Origin: Klebsiella terrigena
Lineage (GTDB): Bacteria; Pseudomonadota; Gammaproteobacteria; Enterobacterales; Enterobacteriaceae
Assembly: GCF_006539725.1 (NCBI RefSeq)
Contig: NZ_BJNO01000006.1
Location: 143,846-207,845, forward strand
DNA: 64,000 nt
Direction: 5' to 3'
The position numbers were made by a program, and so were the translations under genes. Below are positions 26,269 to 35,538 of this stretch, piece after piece. Below the pieces are notes generated by a model. That model searched no databases. It saw nothing but the letters and a program-made list of their open reading frames with translations, and was not told the origin of the DNA. The stretch's first letter is position 1. Each line of letters opens with the position of its first letter.

Positions 26269-27279
26269 GAAATATGAGGCAGGGTTTGAGAAATCTATCC
26301 CTGATGTAAAAAGCCTAAATCTTTAATAAAACCAGAGCCGTTCATATCGCTCTTAGACTGTATCCACATTGCGTAGGTAATGAAAAATACAAAAGAATCC
26401 TGCGGAAGAACTTAAATATGAATAATCAATGAAATATAAACCTCAATCAAAACTATTACTTGCCAGTCTATCATTCTTGATTTTCGTCGTTGCATGCTAA
26501 ACTAAACCGAAAACTATTGAACGTAACGAAAACATAAAAGTTGTCAGCCCATTCTCAGCTTCAAATACTGATGGGGAATGCTATAAAATAACTGCTGAGT
26601 ATAAGGATTATTACGGCCGCCTGGCTGAAAATGATCATCCATTACAAATTCCTGAGATTAAAAATAAAGATATCACTGTCAGTCTATATTTTTTAATATG
26701 AGAGTGATTGTAAGGAAGAAGGCATTTAATTTAAATCTGTCGTATTAATAATTGGCAGTTATTAGAGTTTTCAGAGCTAACCTTTAAGGTAATAAGAGAG
26801 GGGGCTAACTCCATCCGTTTGATCCTTCCTAATCGACTCATAGATGCATTAAAAATTTGCTTGTGGTGTAAAATAAAGCCAAATTGTTTTGCTGTCTATA
26901 AAGTTTAAGAAGTCTTCTTGAATGGGTTGCCCCTGTTTGTTACACCAATCTTCTTGCGCCTGCCTCTTCTGTATGGAGTGGGTTTGATAAAAAATATTAT
27001 GGATTGATGTTTGTAAGGATAAGAACAAAAAGTTTTTTAACAATGCACCAATATGGACTTTTTATATTTACGCTTAAAATAATCTACAGGAAATAATAGT
27101 CAGCCCTGAAATATTAAATACTAAGTCTATCATTCTAAAGTTAATCATGGATTGTTAAGTTATTCGACTCATTAACGGACATCGGTGGCGATTAAGTAAC
27201 AAAGAACATTACTAATGATTCTTACATTTACTTCGCTTTTTGGGTTTTAAATACAATACAGCAAGTATCGAGTTTTACT
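26269..27279. other. 1-kb AT-rich relic region in T6SS island
   Basis: Between the PAAR gene and the next intact gene the sequence is AT-rich and contains no intact gene I can support. It includes the broken lipoprotein gene (26429-26701). A minus-strand open frame at 26849-27043 (64 codons, MLKNFLFLSL start) has no recognised family. The rest shows stops in all frames. The base composition differs from the backbone and suggests horizontally acquired effector/immunity debris. Confidence 0.5.
26429..26701 (+). pseudogene. broken lipoprotein gene
   Basis: From ATG 26429 the frame reads a lipoprotein signal peptide, MKYKPQSKLLLASLSFLIF then VVAC, but the codon after the lipobox cysteine is TAA (26498-26500). 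Beyond it the same frame continues open for 66 codons (TKPKTIERNENIKVVSPFSA ...) to TGA 26699-26701. A single C-to-T change (CAA to TAA) explains the stop. Near 26690 a T run offers a second lesion: one inserted base would extend the frame to a later TAA. Likely a lost T6SS-linked immunity lipoprotein. Confidence 0.55.
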
Positions 27280-28404
27280 ATGGCATGGCCTATACCTGAT
27301 ATTCCTGAGCAGAAATCATTTCCAGAACCAAAGTATTGGTTCTGGATGATAGTATTAATATTGATGTTAATTACAGGCGCTATTTCCAGCGTATGGATCT
27401 GGAATATGGCAACTTACGCTAAAGTTTTCTTCTACGGTGCCTTGCCAGCATTGTTGGTTTGGCTATGTTTATTCGGGGTAATGTTAAACCGCTATGAACA
27501 GTCTGTCGCAGCCGGCCAGGCATGGACCCTCGAAACGGAACGAACTAAAGCTAACTGGCGCAGCTGGAGTCGAAGGCAGCTAGCCGTAGTTGGTAATGTT
27601 TTATTTTCCCCGGAAGAGAAGGGAATGGAGGCGCTATTGGGTGAGCTGGATAAGGTGCCTGCATATCCTAAAAAAGCCCGTCCGTTATTCAATTCGCCAT
27701 ATAGTTTTCCAGATTTAATGAAAAAAATAGATCGTGATTTGGAGATTCAGCACCCAGGTTATCGTTATTTTCTTCATTCTATTTATGTTTTTCAATCTCC
27801 AGGTGGATTTGATGAGTATCGTAAAGAGTCGATTTCTCAGCAATGGGATCTTATACCCACTTCAGGTTATTTCAGAGAAATAGTGGAGTCTCTCTTCAAC
27901 GTAAAGAGTTCCGACGGTTTGATATTAATTCTTTGTCTTCAGGATTGGCCTGCTTCAGGCGTAGGGCAGTCAAGCGAGTTTATTTCTGCTCAGCTTATCT
28001 CTTCCCCCAGCTTTGCTCACCAGCATTCACTGCCTGTTATCGCCGGCATGACTCGTATGATGCCGCTGGAGGAAGGGAAACTTATTAAAGAATTAGATAT
28101 GTTATTTGAATATGTCCAGCCTGATAAAGAGAGTCTGGAATACGTTTGGCTGCAGGGAACGGTTGAAAAAGCTGCAGCAGAAATCATGCAGTATGCAACA
28201 GACCATCAGTGGTCTCTGCCGGAAAAAAGACCGCTGCATTCGATCGATCTTTCTTTTGGGCCTCCAGGGGAGATGGCTTTACCACTTTCTTTAGTCATGC
28301 TGGCCGAAGCTGCCAGCAAAACAGGTAAAGATCAGCTGCTGGTTAATCAGACGACGCAGCAAACAGGAACACTTTGCTTGATTACCAGGGAGCTTTACCC
28401 ATGA
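27280..28404 (+). CDS. T6SS-cluster membrane protein of unknown function
   Basis: 374 residues. Two hydrophobic segments near the N-terminus (about residues 22-44 and 49-70) suggest two membrane helices, with the rest in the cytoplasm. I do not recognise a catalytic motif. Its stop overlaps the tssM start (ATGA), so it is part of the same transcript, and similar proteins sit just before tssM in Klebsiella T6SS loci as I recall. Codon usage is less GC-rich at the beginning than in tssM. A role in the membrane complex is possible but not shown. Confidence 0.65.
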   Translation: MAWPIPDIPEQKSFPEPKYWFWMIVLILMLITGAISSVWIWNMATYAKVFFYGALPALLVWLCLFGVMLNRYEQSVAAGQAWTLETERTKANWRSWSRRQLAVVGNVLFSPEEKGMEALLGELDKVPAYPKKARPLFNSPYSFPDLMKKIDRDLEIQHPGYRYFLHSIYVFQSPGGFDEYRKESISQQWDLIPTSGYFREIVESLFNVKSSDGLILILCLQDWPASGVGQSSEFISAQLISSPSFAHQHSLPVIAGMTRMMPLEEGKLIKELDMLFEYVQPDKESLEYVWLQGTVEKAAAEIMQYATDHQWSLPEKRPLHSIDLSFGPPGEMALPLSLVMLAEAASKTGKDQLLVNQTTQQTGTLCLITRELYP

Positions 28405-31400
28405 TTGAACAAAAAATAATACCAAACGCACGTTATGGCTCATGGGGATTTTTCCTCCTGATTATTGGTCTGGCGGGAGTAAGTGCTTTTTTAATTTTTA
28501 TCAACCTGGACAGTTTGAACAGCATTGGGATTTCAACTCAGAAAATCTGGACAATCTGGGGAGGCGTGTTTGCCGTCTTGCTTTTTGGCCTGATTGGTTC
28601 ACCTGTCTGGTGGCGATGGAAACAGAGAAGAAATCAGGCCGTCTACAAGCCACAGGAGCCTGGCGAAAAAATGGAGTCTCTCTTCGTTGAGGGTAGAGGT
28701 ACCGTTCCGTTTTTGCCCAGCCTTAAAAAATATCTCCGATTCCGATATAGGCTTTTATGGCGCCACAAAGTCCACCTGCTGCTGGTGACGGGCGACGAAG
28801 CCACGATTGAAAAACTGGTTCCAGGCCTGCAGCAGCAGCAGTGGCTTGAAGGCAACCGTACCGTTCTGATTTACGGCGGTAGTCTGACTGCAGAACCGGA
28901 CAAGGAAAAGTACACCGCGTTACGCAAGCTGCGTCGCGGGCGTCCACTGGACGGGATTGTCCGGGTCATGCCTCAGTCGCTTAACCTGACCCCGCAAATC
29001 AGTGACAGCGACCTTCGCGGGCTGGAAAAAATCAGTGAATTGCTGCATTACTCAGCACCTGTCTGGCTGTGGCGGCTGTGTGACAGTAAATGGGCGCAGA
29101 CAACGCACACTGAGCAGGCGGTCGGGGCAACGTTCCCGCTGCGTGCAAAAGCTGATGATATTGCCCGTCAGCTCAAGCTGATGCTGCCGTCCCTGCGAAC
29201 GCAGGGAGTGAGCCAGATCGCGGAAAACAACAGTCACGACTTCCTGCTGCGCCTGGGCCAGGACCTTAAAGACGGTGGCATCGCTCGCTGGACTCAGCAA
29301 CTGGTGCCATGGCTGGCAGCCTCCCAGCAGCGCGTTCCGCTGCGTGGCCTGATGTTCAGTCTACCAGGGTATAAACCTGTCGATACGGCAGAGGGAGCAG
29401 CCGGTACTGAGACATTTATCCCTGAGTCACAGCGCCATGCGCTGACCCTGCCGTTAACCTGGCAGGGTATTGTGGATGACTGTACCCGCGTGCGTGGCCG
29501 CCGTGTCGGTATGGCGTGGGAGCAGACGCTCGCCTGGACGCTGATGGCCATCATCGGTGTTTGGGGAGCGGGGACGCTGCTGTCGTTTACAGTCAACCGC
29601 CAGCAGATAGTCTCTGTTGCGCAGCAGACTCATGCTCTGGTGGAGCATCCCTCGGTATCGGATCACCAGCTGACGGCCCTGCATATTCTCCGCAATGACG
29701 CCGGTCGCCTGCTGCATCATGTCCGGGAGGGGGCGCCCTGGTATCAGCGCTTTGGTCTGGACCATAACCAGCAGCTACTCGACGCGATGCTGCCGTGGTA
29801 TGGCGTGGTAAATAATCGCCTGATACGCGATCCGGCGAATGAGGCCCTGACGCAAAAGCTCACCGTGCTGGCTAACTCGGCGCCTAACAGTGACCAGCGT
29901 GTCCAGCTGGCGAAACCGGGCTATAACCAGCTTAAGGCCTGGCTGATGATGGCCCACCCGGATAAAGCCGATGGCGCGTTCTACGCGCAGACCATGAAAG
30001 CCGTGCAGCCGACGCGAACAGGCATCTCCACCGGCCTGTGGCAGAGTCTGTCCCCGGATCTGTGGGCATTCTACATAACTGAACTGCCACAGCAGCCACA
30101 GTGGAAAATCACGCCGGATGCGCAGCTGATCGGGCAGAGCCGTCAGGTGCTGTTGCAGCAGATTGGACGGCGAAACGCCGAAAGCACGCTGTATGAAAAC
30201 ATGCTCAAATCGGTGCGTCGTAATTTTGCCGATGTTTCTCTGGAAGACATGACCAGCGGTACCGATGCCAGCCGCCTGTTTACCACTGATGAAGTGGTGC
30301 CGGGGATGTTCACCCGTCAGGCATGGGAAGGTGGCATTCAGCAGGCCATCGAGAAGGCGGCCAGTTTCCGTCGAGATGAAATCGACTGGGTGCTGAGCGA
30401 TTCCCGCAAGTCAGTCTCGGCCGATCTGTCGCCGGAAGCGCTGAAAGCGCGTCTGACCCAGCGCTATTTCACCGACTTTGCCAGCAGCTGGCTGAACTTC
30501 TTCAACAGTCTCCACTGGAATCCTGCCAACAACATTGCCGACGTCACCGACCAGCTGACGCTGATGAGTGATGTGCGCCAGTCACCGCTGATTGCCTTAA
30601 TGAATACAATCGCCTGGCAGGGGCAAACCGGCGAGCGGAGCGAAGGCCTTTCGGACTCTATCATCAAATCCGCTAAAGACCTGATGAGCGGGAAAGACAA
30701 GCCCATAATTGACCCGTCTGCGTCAGGCCCACTGGGACCACTGGATGAAACCTTTGGCCCGCTGCTGACGCTGATGGGCAAAAGCAAAGGCGGCAATGTG
30801 ATGTCGGCCGACAGCACCCTGAGCCTGCAAACTTATCTCACGCGAATTACCCGAGTGCGTTTACGCCTGCAACAGGTGGCGAGCGCTACCGATCCGCAGG
30901 AGATGATGCAGACCCTGGCGCAGACCGTGTTCCAGGGTAAAAGCGTTGACCTTACCGATACTCAGCAGTACGGCAGTCTCATGGCGGCAAGTCTGGGGGA
31001 AGAGTGGAGTGGTTTCGGCAATACGATGTTTGTTCAGCCCCTGACTCAGGCATGGGAAACGGTCTTACAGCCCTCAGCCGCCAGCCTTAACGACCGCTGG
31101 AGCCGCTCTGTGGTGGCGAACTGGCATACGGCCTTTGATGGTCGCTTCCCGTTTGCGGTCAGCAAAAGCGATGCCTCGCTGCCAATGCTGGCTGAATTTA
31201 TCCGCAAGGACAGCGGACGCATTGACCGGTTCCTGACCACCGAACTTAACGGTGTGCTGCATAAAGAGGGCAGCCAGTGGGTGCCGGATACGGCGCACAG
31301 CCAGGGGCTGACGTTCAATCCGGCGTTTTTGCGGGCGGTCAACCAGCTTAGCCAGCTGTCAGACATTCTGTTTACCGACGGCAGCCAGGGAATCAGTTTT

Positions 31401-31847
31401 GAACTGCAGGCACGACCCGCATCTCAGGTGGTGGAAACCCGGCTGACCATTGACGGGCAGAAATTGCACTACTTCAACCAGATGGCCGGGTGGCACTCTT
31501 TCCGCTGGCCCGGGGACACCTTCAAACCCGGAACCATGCTGACGTGGACTTCTACCAGCGCGGGGGCGCGTCTGTTCGGCGATTATAGCGGCAGCTGGGG
31601 CTTTATTCGCTGGCTGGATCAGGGTAAACGTCAGCGGCTCGACCGCAGTCAGTGGATGATGAGTTTTACCGCTCCGGACGGCCGCACCCTGCAATGGGTA
31701 CTGCGCTCCCAACTGGGTAATGGTCCGCTGGCGCTTCTGGCGTTACGCAACTTCAGCCTGCCGGAGCAGATATTCAGTGTGGATGCCTCTGCGACCTCTC
31801 AGGCTCTGGCAAGTTCGGAGAATTTAGCCATAGATGGAATGGAATAA
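28401..31847 (+). CDS. tssM: T6SS membrane complex protein TssM (IcmF)
   Basis: 1148-residue inner-membrane protein that with TssJ and TssL forms the trans-envelope channel of the T6SS. Two N-terminal helices (about 14-34 and 45-65) are followed by a cytoplasmic domain, a third helix near LAWTLMAIIGVWGAGTLL, and a long periplasmic part that ends in the TssJ-binding region. The cytoplasmic domain has VTGDEATIEKL where many TssM carry a Walker A P-loop, so the nucleotide site looks degenerate. Length is normal. ATG at 28401 overlaps the upstream stop; its own stop overlaps tssA. Confidence 0.92.
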   Translation: MIEQKIIPNARYGSWGFFLLIIGLAGVSAFLIFINLDSLNSIGISTQKIWTIWGGVFAVLLFGLIGSPVWWRWKQRRNQAVYKPQEPGEKMESLFVEGRGTVPFLPSLKKYLRFRYRLLWRHKVHLLLVTGDEATIEKLVPGLQQQQWLEGNRTVLIYGGSLTAEPDKEKYTALRKLRRGRPLDGIVRVMPQSLNLTPQISDSDLRGLEKISELLHYSAPVWLWRLCDSKWAQTTHTEQAVGATFPLRAKADDIARQLKLMLPSLRTQGVSQIAENNSHDFLLRLGQDLKDGGIARWTQQLVPWLAASQQRVPLRGLMFSLPGYKPVDTAEGAAGTETFIPESQRHALTLPLTWQGIVDDCTRVRGRRVGMAWEQTLAWTLMAIIGVWGAGTLLSFTVNRQQIVSVAQQTHALVEHPSVSDHQLTALHILRNDAGRLLHHVREGAPWYQRFGLDHNQQLLDAMLPWYGVVNNRLIRDPANEALTQKLTVLANSAPNSDQRVQLAKPGYNQLKAWLMMAHPDKADGAFYAQTMKAVQPTRTGISTGLWQSLSPDLWAFYITELPQQPQWKITPDAQLIGQSRQVLLQQIGRRNAESTLYENMLKSVRRNFADVSLEDMTSGTDASRLFTTDEVVPGMFTRQAWEGGIQQAIEKAASFRRDEIDWVLSDSRKSVSADLSPEALKARLTQRYFTDFASSWLNFFNSLHWNPANNIADVTDQLTLMSDVRQSPLIALMNTIAWQGQTGERSEGLSDSIIKSAKDLMSGKDKPIIDPSASGPLGPLDETFGPLLTLMGKSKGGNVMSADSTLSLQTYLTRITRVRLRLQQVASATDPQEMMQTLAQTVFQGKSVDLTDTQQYGSLMAASLGEEWSGFGNTMFVQPLTQAWETVLQPSAASLNDRWSRSVVANWHTAFDGRFPFAVSKSDASLPMLAEFIRKDSGRIDRFLTTELNGVLHKEGSQWVPDTAHSQGLTFNPAFLRAVNQLSQLSDILFTDGSQGISFELQARPASQVVETRLTIDGQKLHYFNQMAGWHSFRWPGDTFKPGTMLTWTSTSAGARLFGDYSGSWGFIRWLDQGKRQRLDRSQWMMSFTAPDGRTLQWVLRSQLGNGPLALLALRNFSLPEQIFSVDASATSQALASSENLAIDGME

Positions 31848-33433
31848 TGACGACATTACAAAGTGTACTTCAGGCCTGCTGCGCCGATGAAAAGACGCTC
31901 TTGAGCAGTGCTCGGGCGCACAGCGCTGATTGGGAACGCTGGCTGAAGCCGATTGGCGACAATGAGCCAACCGGAGTGGATCCTGGATACGACGATGATT
32001 TTCAGCGTATCCGTGAAGAGATCAACAAACTTTCCGACACTGATACCGGCCTGATTTGCCGGCTGGCGGAAAGGCTGCTGACCGGCACCAGTAAGGATTT
32101 ACGTGTTATCACCTTTTACGTTTGGGCACGTCTGCATCAGGATGGTGAGCTTGGGTTTACGCAGGGACTTGAGCTGATGGCCTCGATGCTGGAGCGGTTT
32201 GGCAGCCGATTGCATCCTCTTCGCGATCGCAGCCGTAAGGCTGCCCTGGAATGGCTGGGCAGCAGCCGTGTGACAAACAGTCTGTGTCTGTACCCTGAGG
32301 TTGATATGTCTATCATGCAGCGCATTACCGCTGCGCTGTTGCTGGCTGAACAGACGTTCCAGACGTTTGATGAGAAAGCCCGGCCAGAATGGGCAGGACT
32401 GTATCTGGCTCTGGATAACAGGCTGGTACAAAGCGGGGGAGCCAACAGTCTGGTGCCACAAACTAGCCGGGAAGAGGGCACGATTGCCGCGTCAGCGCCG
32501 GTGATGAACACCGTCACCTCGGGACGAGATTTGCTCGATCAGGCCAAAGTGTTGGCACAATATCTTCGCGATCGGCCGGGAGGCTGGCTGGCCGGGCACC
32601 ATCTGCTGAAGTGCGTACGCTGGGATACGCTAATGGAACTTCCGCCGCTGGATACGTCCGGGCGCACCCGCCTGGTGCCACCGAAGCCAGACAACAAAGC
32701 GCACCTCAAGCGCCTGTACCTGCAGAAAAGCTGGTCTGAACTGCTGGAGCATACGGACACTTTACTGGCGCAGGGCGTCAACCACCTTTGGCTGGATGTG
32801 CAGTGGTATGCATGGCAGGCGCTGGCGAAACTGGATAATGACACTGTACGTGCAGACATCCTGTGCCGCGATCTTAAGGGCTTACTGGCACGTCTCCCGG
32901 GGCTGGAAGTACTGGCTTTCAGTGACGGCACACCTTTCGCCGATGAAGCAACGCTGAGCTGGATAAGCGAAAGCGTGCTCGACGATATGCCCGGCTGGAA
33001 AGATGAGCCGGTATCAGCTGCGGTTGCTGCAGGCGATGATGTACTAACGCTGGAGCCTGAAGTGCTGGCGAAAGCAGACGATGAAGGCATTGAAGCCGCG
33101 CTCAACTGGCTGCAGGTACAGCCGGGTTATACCTCCTCCCGGGACCAGTGGCTGATGCGCCTGTTAATGGCCAGGGTGAGTGAACAGTACGGTAAACACG
33201 AAATGGCACTGCATCTGTTGGGAGAACTCGACGGAAGCGCCAGGGTACTCACGCTTGAACAGTGGACGCCAGAGCTAATGTTCGAAGTAAAAGCCCGCAG
33301 GTTAAAGCTGTTACGGGGTAGGGCCGGGCGCAGTGAAGCAGACAAAACGCGGCTGCAACCTGAAATGGACGCTCTGCTATCCGGGCTTATCTCACTGGAT
33401 CCTGTTCGGGCAGTTGTACTCTGCAGCGGATGA
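31847..33433 (+). CDS. tssA: T6SS baseplate/tail assembly protein TssA
   Basis: 528 residues. The ImpA N-terminal domain is recognisable: WLKPIGDNEPTGVDPGYDDDF, then the KDLRVITFYVWARLHQDG helix and GSRLHPLRDRSRK. TssA caps the growing sheath and recruits baseplate components. Its start overlaps the tssM stop (TAATG). A second, VasL-type ImpA-domain protein is encoded at 37669. The gene ends before a 350-base AT-rich gap. Confidence 0.87.
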   Translation: MTTLQSVLQACCADEKTLLSSARAHSADWERWLKPIGDNEPTGVDPGYDDDFQRIREEINKLSDTDTGLICRLAERLLTGTSKDLRVITFYVWARLHQDGELGFTQGLELMASMLERFGSRLHPLRDRSRKAALEWLGSSRVTNSLCLYPEVDMSIMQRITAALLLAEQTFQTFDEKARPEWAGLYLALDNRLVQSGGANSLVPQTSREEGTIAASAPVMNTVTSGRDLLDQAKVLAQYLRDRPGGWLAGHHLLKCVRWDTLMELPPLDTSGRTRLVPPKPDNKAHLKRLYLQKSWSELLEHTDTLLAQGVNHLWLDVQWYAWQALAKLDNDTVRADILCRDLKGLLARLPGLEVLAFSDGTPFADEATLSWISESVLDDMPGWKDEPVSAAVAAGDDVLTLEPEVLAKADDEGIEAALNWLQVQPGYTSSRDQWLMRLLMARVSEQYGKHEMALHLLGELDGSARVLTLEQWTPELMFEVKARRLKLLRGRAGRSEADKTRLQPEMDALLSGLISLDPVRAVVLCSG

Positions 33434-33783
33434 TAATAGGTTTGAACCGTTCCATAAATATGGAAAATATTCATAAATTATAACTTCAAATAATATACCT
33501 GATGCTTTGGACGATACGCCTGATAAATCAGTGCCCCTCAAGAGAAAAACATTGGTATTGGAATTTAGATAATACTAAAAAGACTGGCGGTGATTTAAAA
33601 ACTCTCCCGGAGGGTTATGTTTAAAAAAGATAAAATTGTTTCGGTATCAATATTAGTTTGTATCAATGTCGTGTAGGCAAAGATTTCGATAAATCAGTAA
33701 ATCCGAAGTTATTAGGTTTTAGATGCCTTTTTAGAGCTTATTATTTCGCTATCCGGTAAACAAACATTAATAAAGACGAATCT
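33434..33783. pseudogene. AT-rich gap with gene fragments between tssA and tssF
   Basis: Two short frames look like leftovers of genes. One runs from ATG 33502 to TAA 33622-33624 (40 codons, ending TGGDLKTLPEGYV). The next starts at ATG 33617 behind GGAGGG and stops at TAG 33674-33676 after MFKKDKIVSVSILVCINVV, which resembles the start of a signal peptide. The overlap of the end of one with the start of the other imitates a normal gene junction. Inferred remains of an effector or immunity pair; no family is recognised. Confidence 0.4.
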
Positions 33784-35538
33784 ATGGACGACTTAACCCT
33801 GCGTTATTACGACGCTGAAATGCGCTACCTGCTGGAAGCCGGGGAAGAATTTGCCCGTGCTCATCCTGAGCAGGCGGCAATGCTCAATCTGGATAAAGCG
33901 GGCGCGCGCGACCCGTTTGTGGAACGCCTGTTTGAAGGCTTTGCTTTCCTGATGGGCCGATTGCGCGAGAAGCTCGATGACGACCTGCCAGAATTGACCG
34001 AAGGGCTGGTCAGCCTGCTGTGGCCGCATTACCTGCGCACCATACCGTCAATGTCGGTAGTGGAGTTCACCCCGGACTGGGGCGAAATGAAGGAGCAGAT
34101 GCGTATCGACAAAGGCTTTGAGGTACATTCCCGACCGATCGGTGAGAAGGGTACGCGCTGTCGTTACTCCACCACGAAAGCGATAGACCTTCAGCCCTTC
34201 TCGCTGGAACGCGTCAGCCTGGCGACCGACTCTGATGGCCGCTCGGTTGTCACGCTGCGCTTTAGCTGCAGCAAGCTGGCGGACTGGAGCCGTATCGATC
34301 TCAGCCATGTCCCGCTTTACTTCAATGCCGACGCGCCTCTGGCCTGCGCCATGCACGAAGCCTTCACCATGAATGTGGCCAGGATGTGGCTGCGAATGCC
34401 CGGTGATGTGGAAAGAAAACCGCTGGACGGGTATTTCACCGCGCTCGGGTTCGGTGATGGTGATACCCTCTGGCCGAAGGGCAGCAGTAGTTTCAGCGGC
34501 TACCAGCTGCTGCTGGAGTACTTTACCTTCCGCGAGAAATTTATGTTCACCGGCCTGTGTGGGCTGGAGACCGTCGCGTTCCCCGCTGAGCTCCCCTGGT
34601 TTGAAATCGACGTGGTGCTGGCTGAGCGCTGGGAGCATGACTTCAGCTTTACCGGGAAGCACCTGCGGCTGAACTGCGTACCGGTAATTAACCTGTTTCC
34701 ACTGGAATCCGATCCGCTGACGCTCAACTCGTTGCAGACGGAATACATGCTGCGCCCGATGCGGGTACAGGATGGTCATACCGAGATTTACGCCGTGGAT
34801 TCGGTGATGTCATCAAGCCAGCATACCTACGTCCCGTTCTCGAGCTTTCGCCACAAGGGCGGGATGATGCGCCATGAAGCGCCGGAATACTACTATCACA
34901 CCCGCCTACGCCGCGGACCGTCCGGTCTGCATAACACCTGGCTAATTCTTGGTGGCGAAGCGTTTGATACTCACACCGTGCCGATAGATGAAAGCCTGTC
35001 CCTGACGCTCACCGGCACCAACGGTCAGCTGCCTCGTCGGGCCCTGCAAAGCACCGTGCTCGATACGGTGGTGAAAACCACCTCAGTCAGCATCGCTGTT
35101 CGCAACCTGTGTGCGCCGACGCTGCCTTGCTATCCACCGGATAGGGATCGCTTTCACTGGCGTGTGCTAAGCCATCTTGGCAGCGGTTTTCTCTCGATGA
35201 TGGATAACGCAGAGGTGCTCCGCGGTACCCTGGCGCTGTATGAGTGGACAGACAGCGAGATGAACCGGCGCCGTCTGGAGGCCATTATCGATGTGAAGCA
35301 CAGCGAAACCGAGCGTTTTGAGCAGGGCTACCTGGTACGCGGCGTGCAGATTGACGTCATGCTCGATAGCCACGGCTTTGCCGGAAGAGGGGATATCTGC
35401 CTGTTTGGCGAGATGCTGAGCCGCTTCTTCGCGCTTTATACCGACATCTATCTGTTTAATCGCCTGATTATCATCCTGCAACCGACCGGAGAACGCCTGG
35501 AATGGGAAGAGAAGCACAACCGACGCATTCCCGGCTGA
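33784..35538 (+). CDS. tssF: T6SS baseplate protein TssF
   Basis: 584-residue TssF (VasA). The N-terminus MDDLTLRYYDAEMRYLLEAGEEFA and FVERLFEGFAFLMGRLREKLDDDLPE are diagnostic, as is the middle LRPMRVQDG segment. TssF, with TssG and TssE, forms the wedge of the baseplate. Full length. It overlaps tssG by 37 bases in another frame, indicating tight coupling. Confidence 0.92.
   Translation: MDDLTLRYYDAEMRYLLEAGEEFARAHPEQAAMLNLDKAGARDPFVERLFEGFAFLMGRLREKLDDDLPELTEGLVSLLWPHYLRTIPSMSVVEFTPDWGEMKEQMRIDKGFEVHSRPIGEKGTRCRYSTTKAIDLQPFSLERVSLATDSDGRSVVTLRFSCSKLADWSRIDLSHVPLYFNADAPLACAMHEAFTMNVARMWLRMPGDVERKPLDGYFTALGFGDGDTLWPKGSSSFSGYQLLLEYFTFREKFMFTGLCGLETVAFPAELPWFEIDVVLAERWEHDFSFTGKHLRLNCVPVINLFPLESDPLTLNSLQTEYMLRPMRVQDGHTEIYAVDSVMSSSQHTYVPFSSFRHKGGMMRHEAPEYYYHTRLRRGPSGLHNTWLILGGEAFDTHTVPIDESLSLTLTGTNGQLPRRALQSTVLDTVVKTTSVSIAVRNLCAPTLPCYPPDRDRFHWRVLSHLGSGFLSMMDNAEVLRGTLALYEWTDSEMNRRRLEAIIDVKHSETERFEQGYLVRGVQIDVMLDSHGFAGRGDICLFGEMLSRFFALYTDIYLFNRLIIILQPTGERLEWEEKHNRRIPG

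Noticed and set aside
26849..27043. 64-codon minus-strand frame in the T6SS relic region
   Set aside because: No family recognised and no clear ribosome site; AT-rich DNA often produces such frames by chance.
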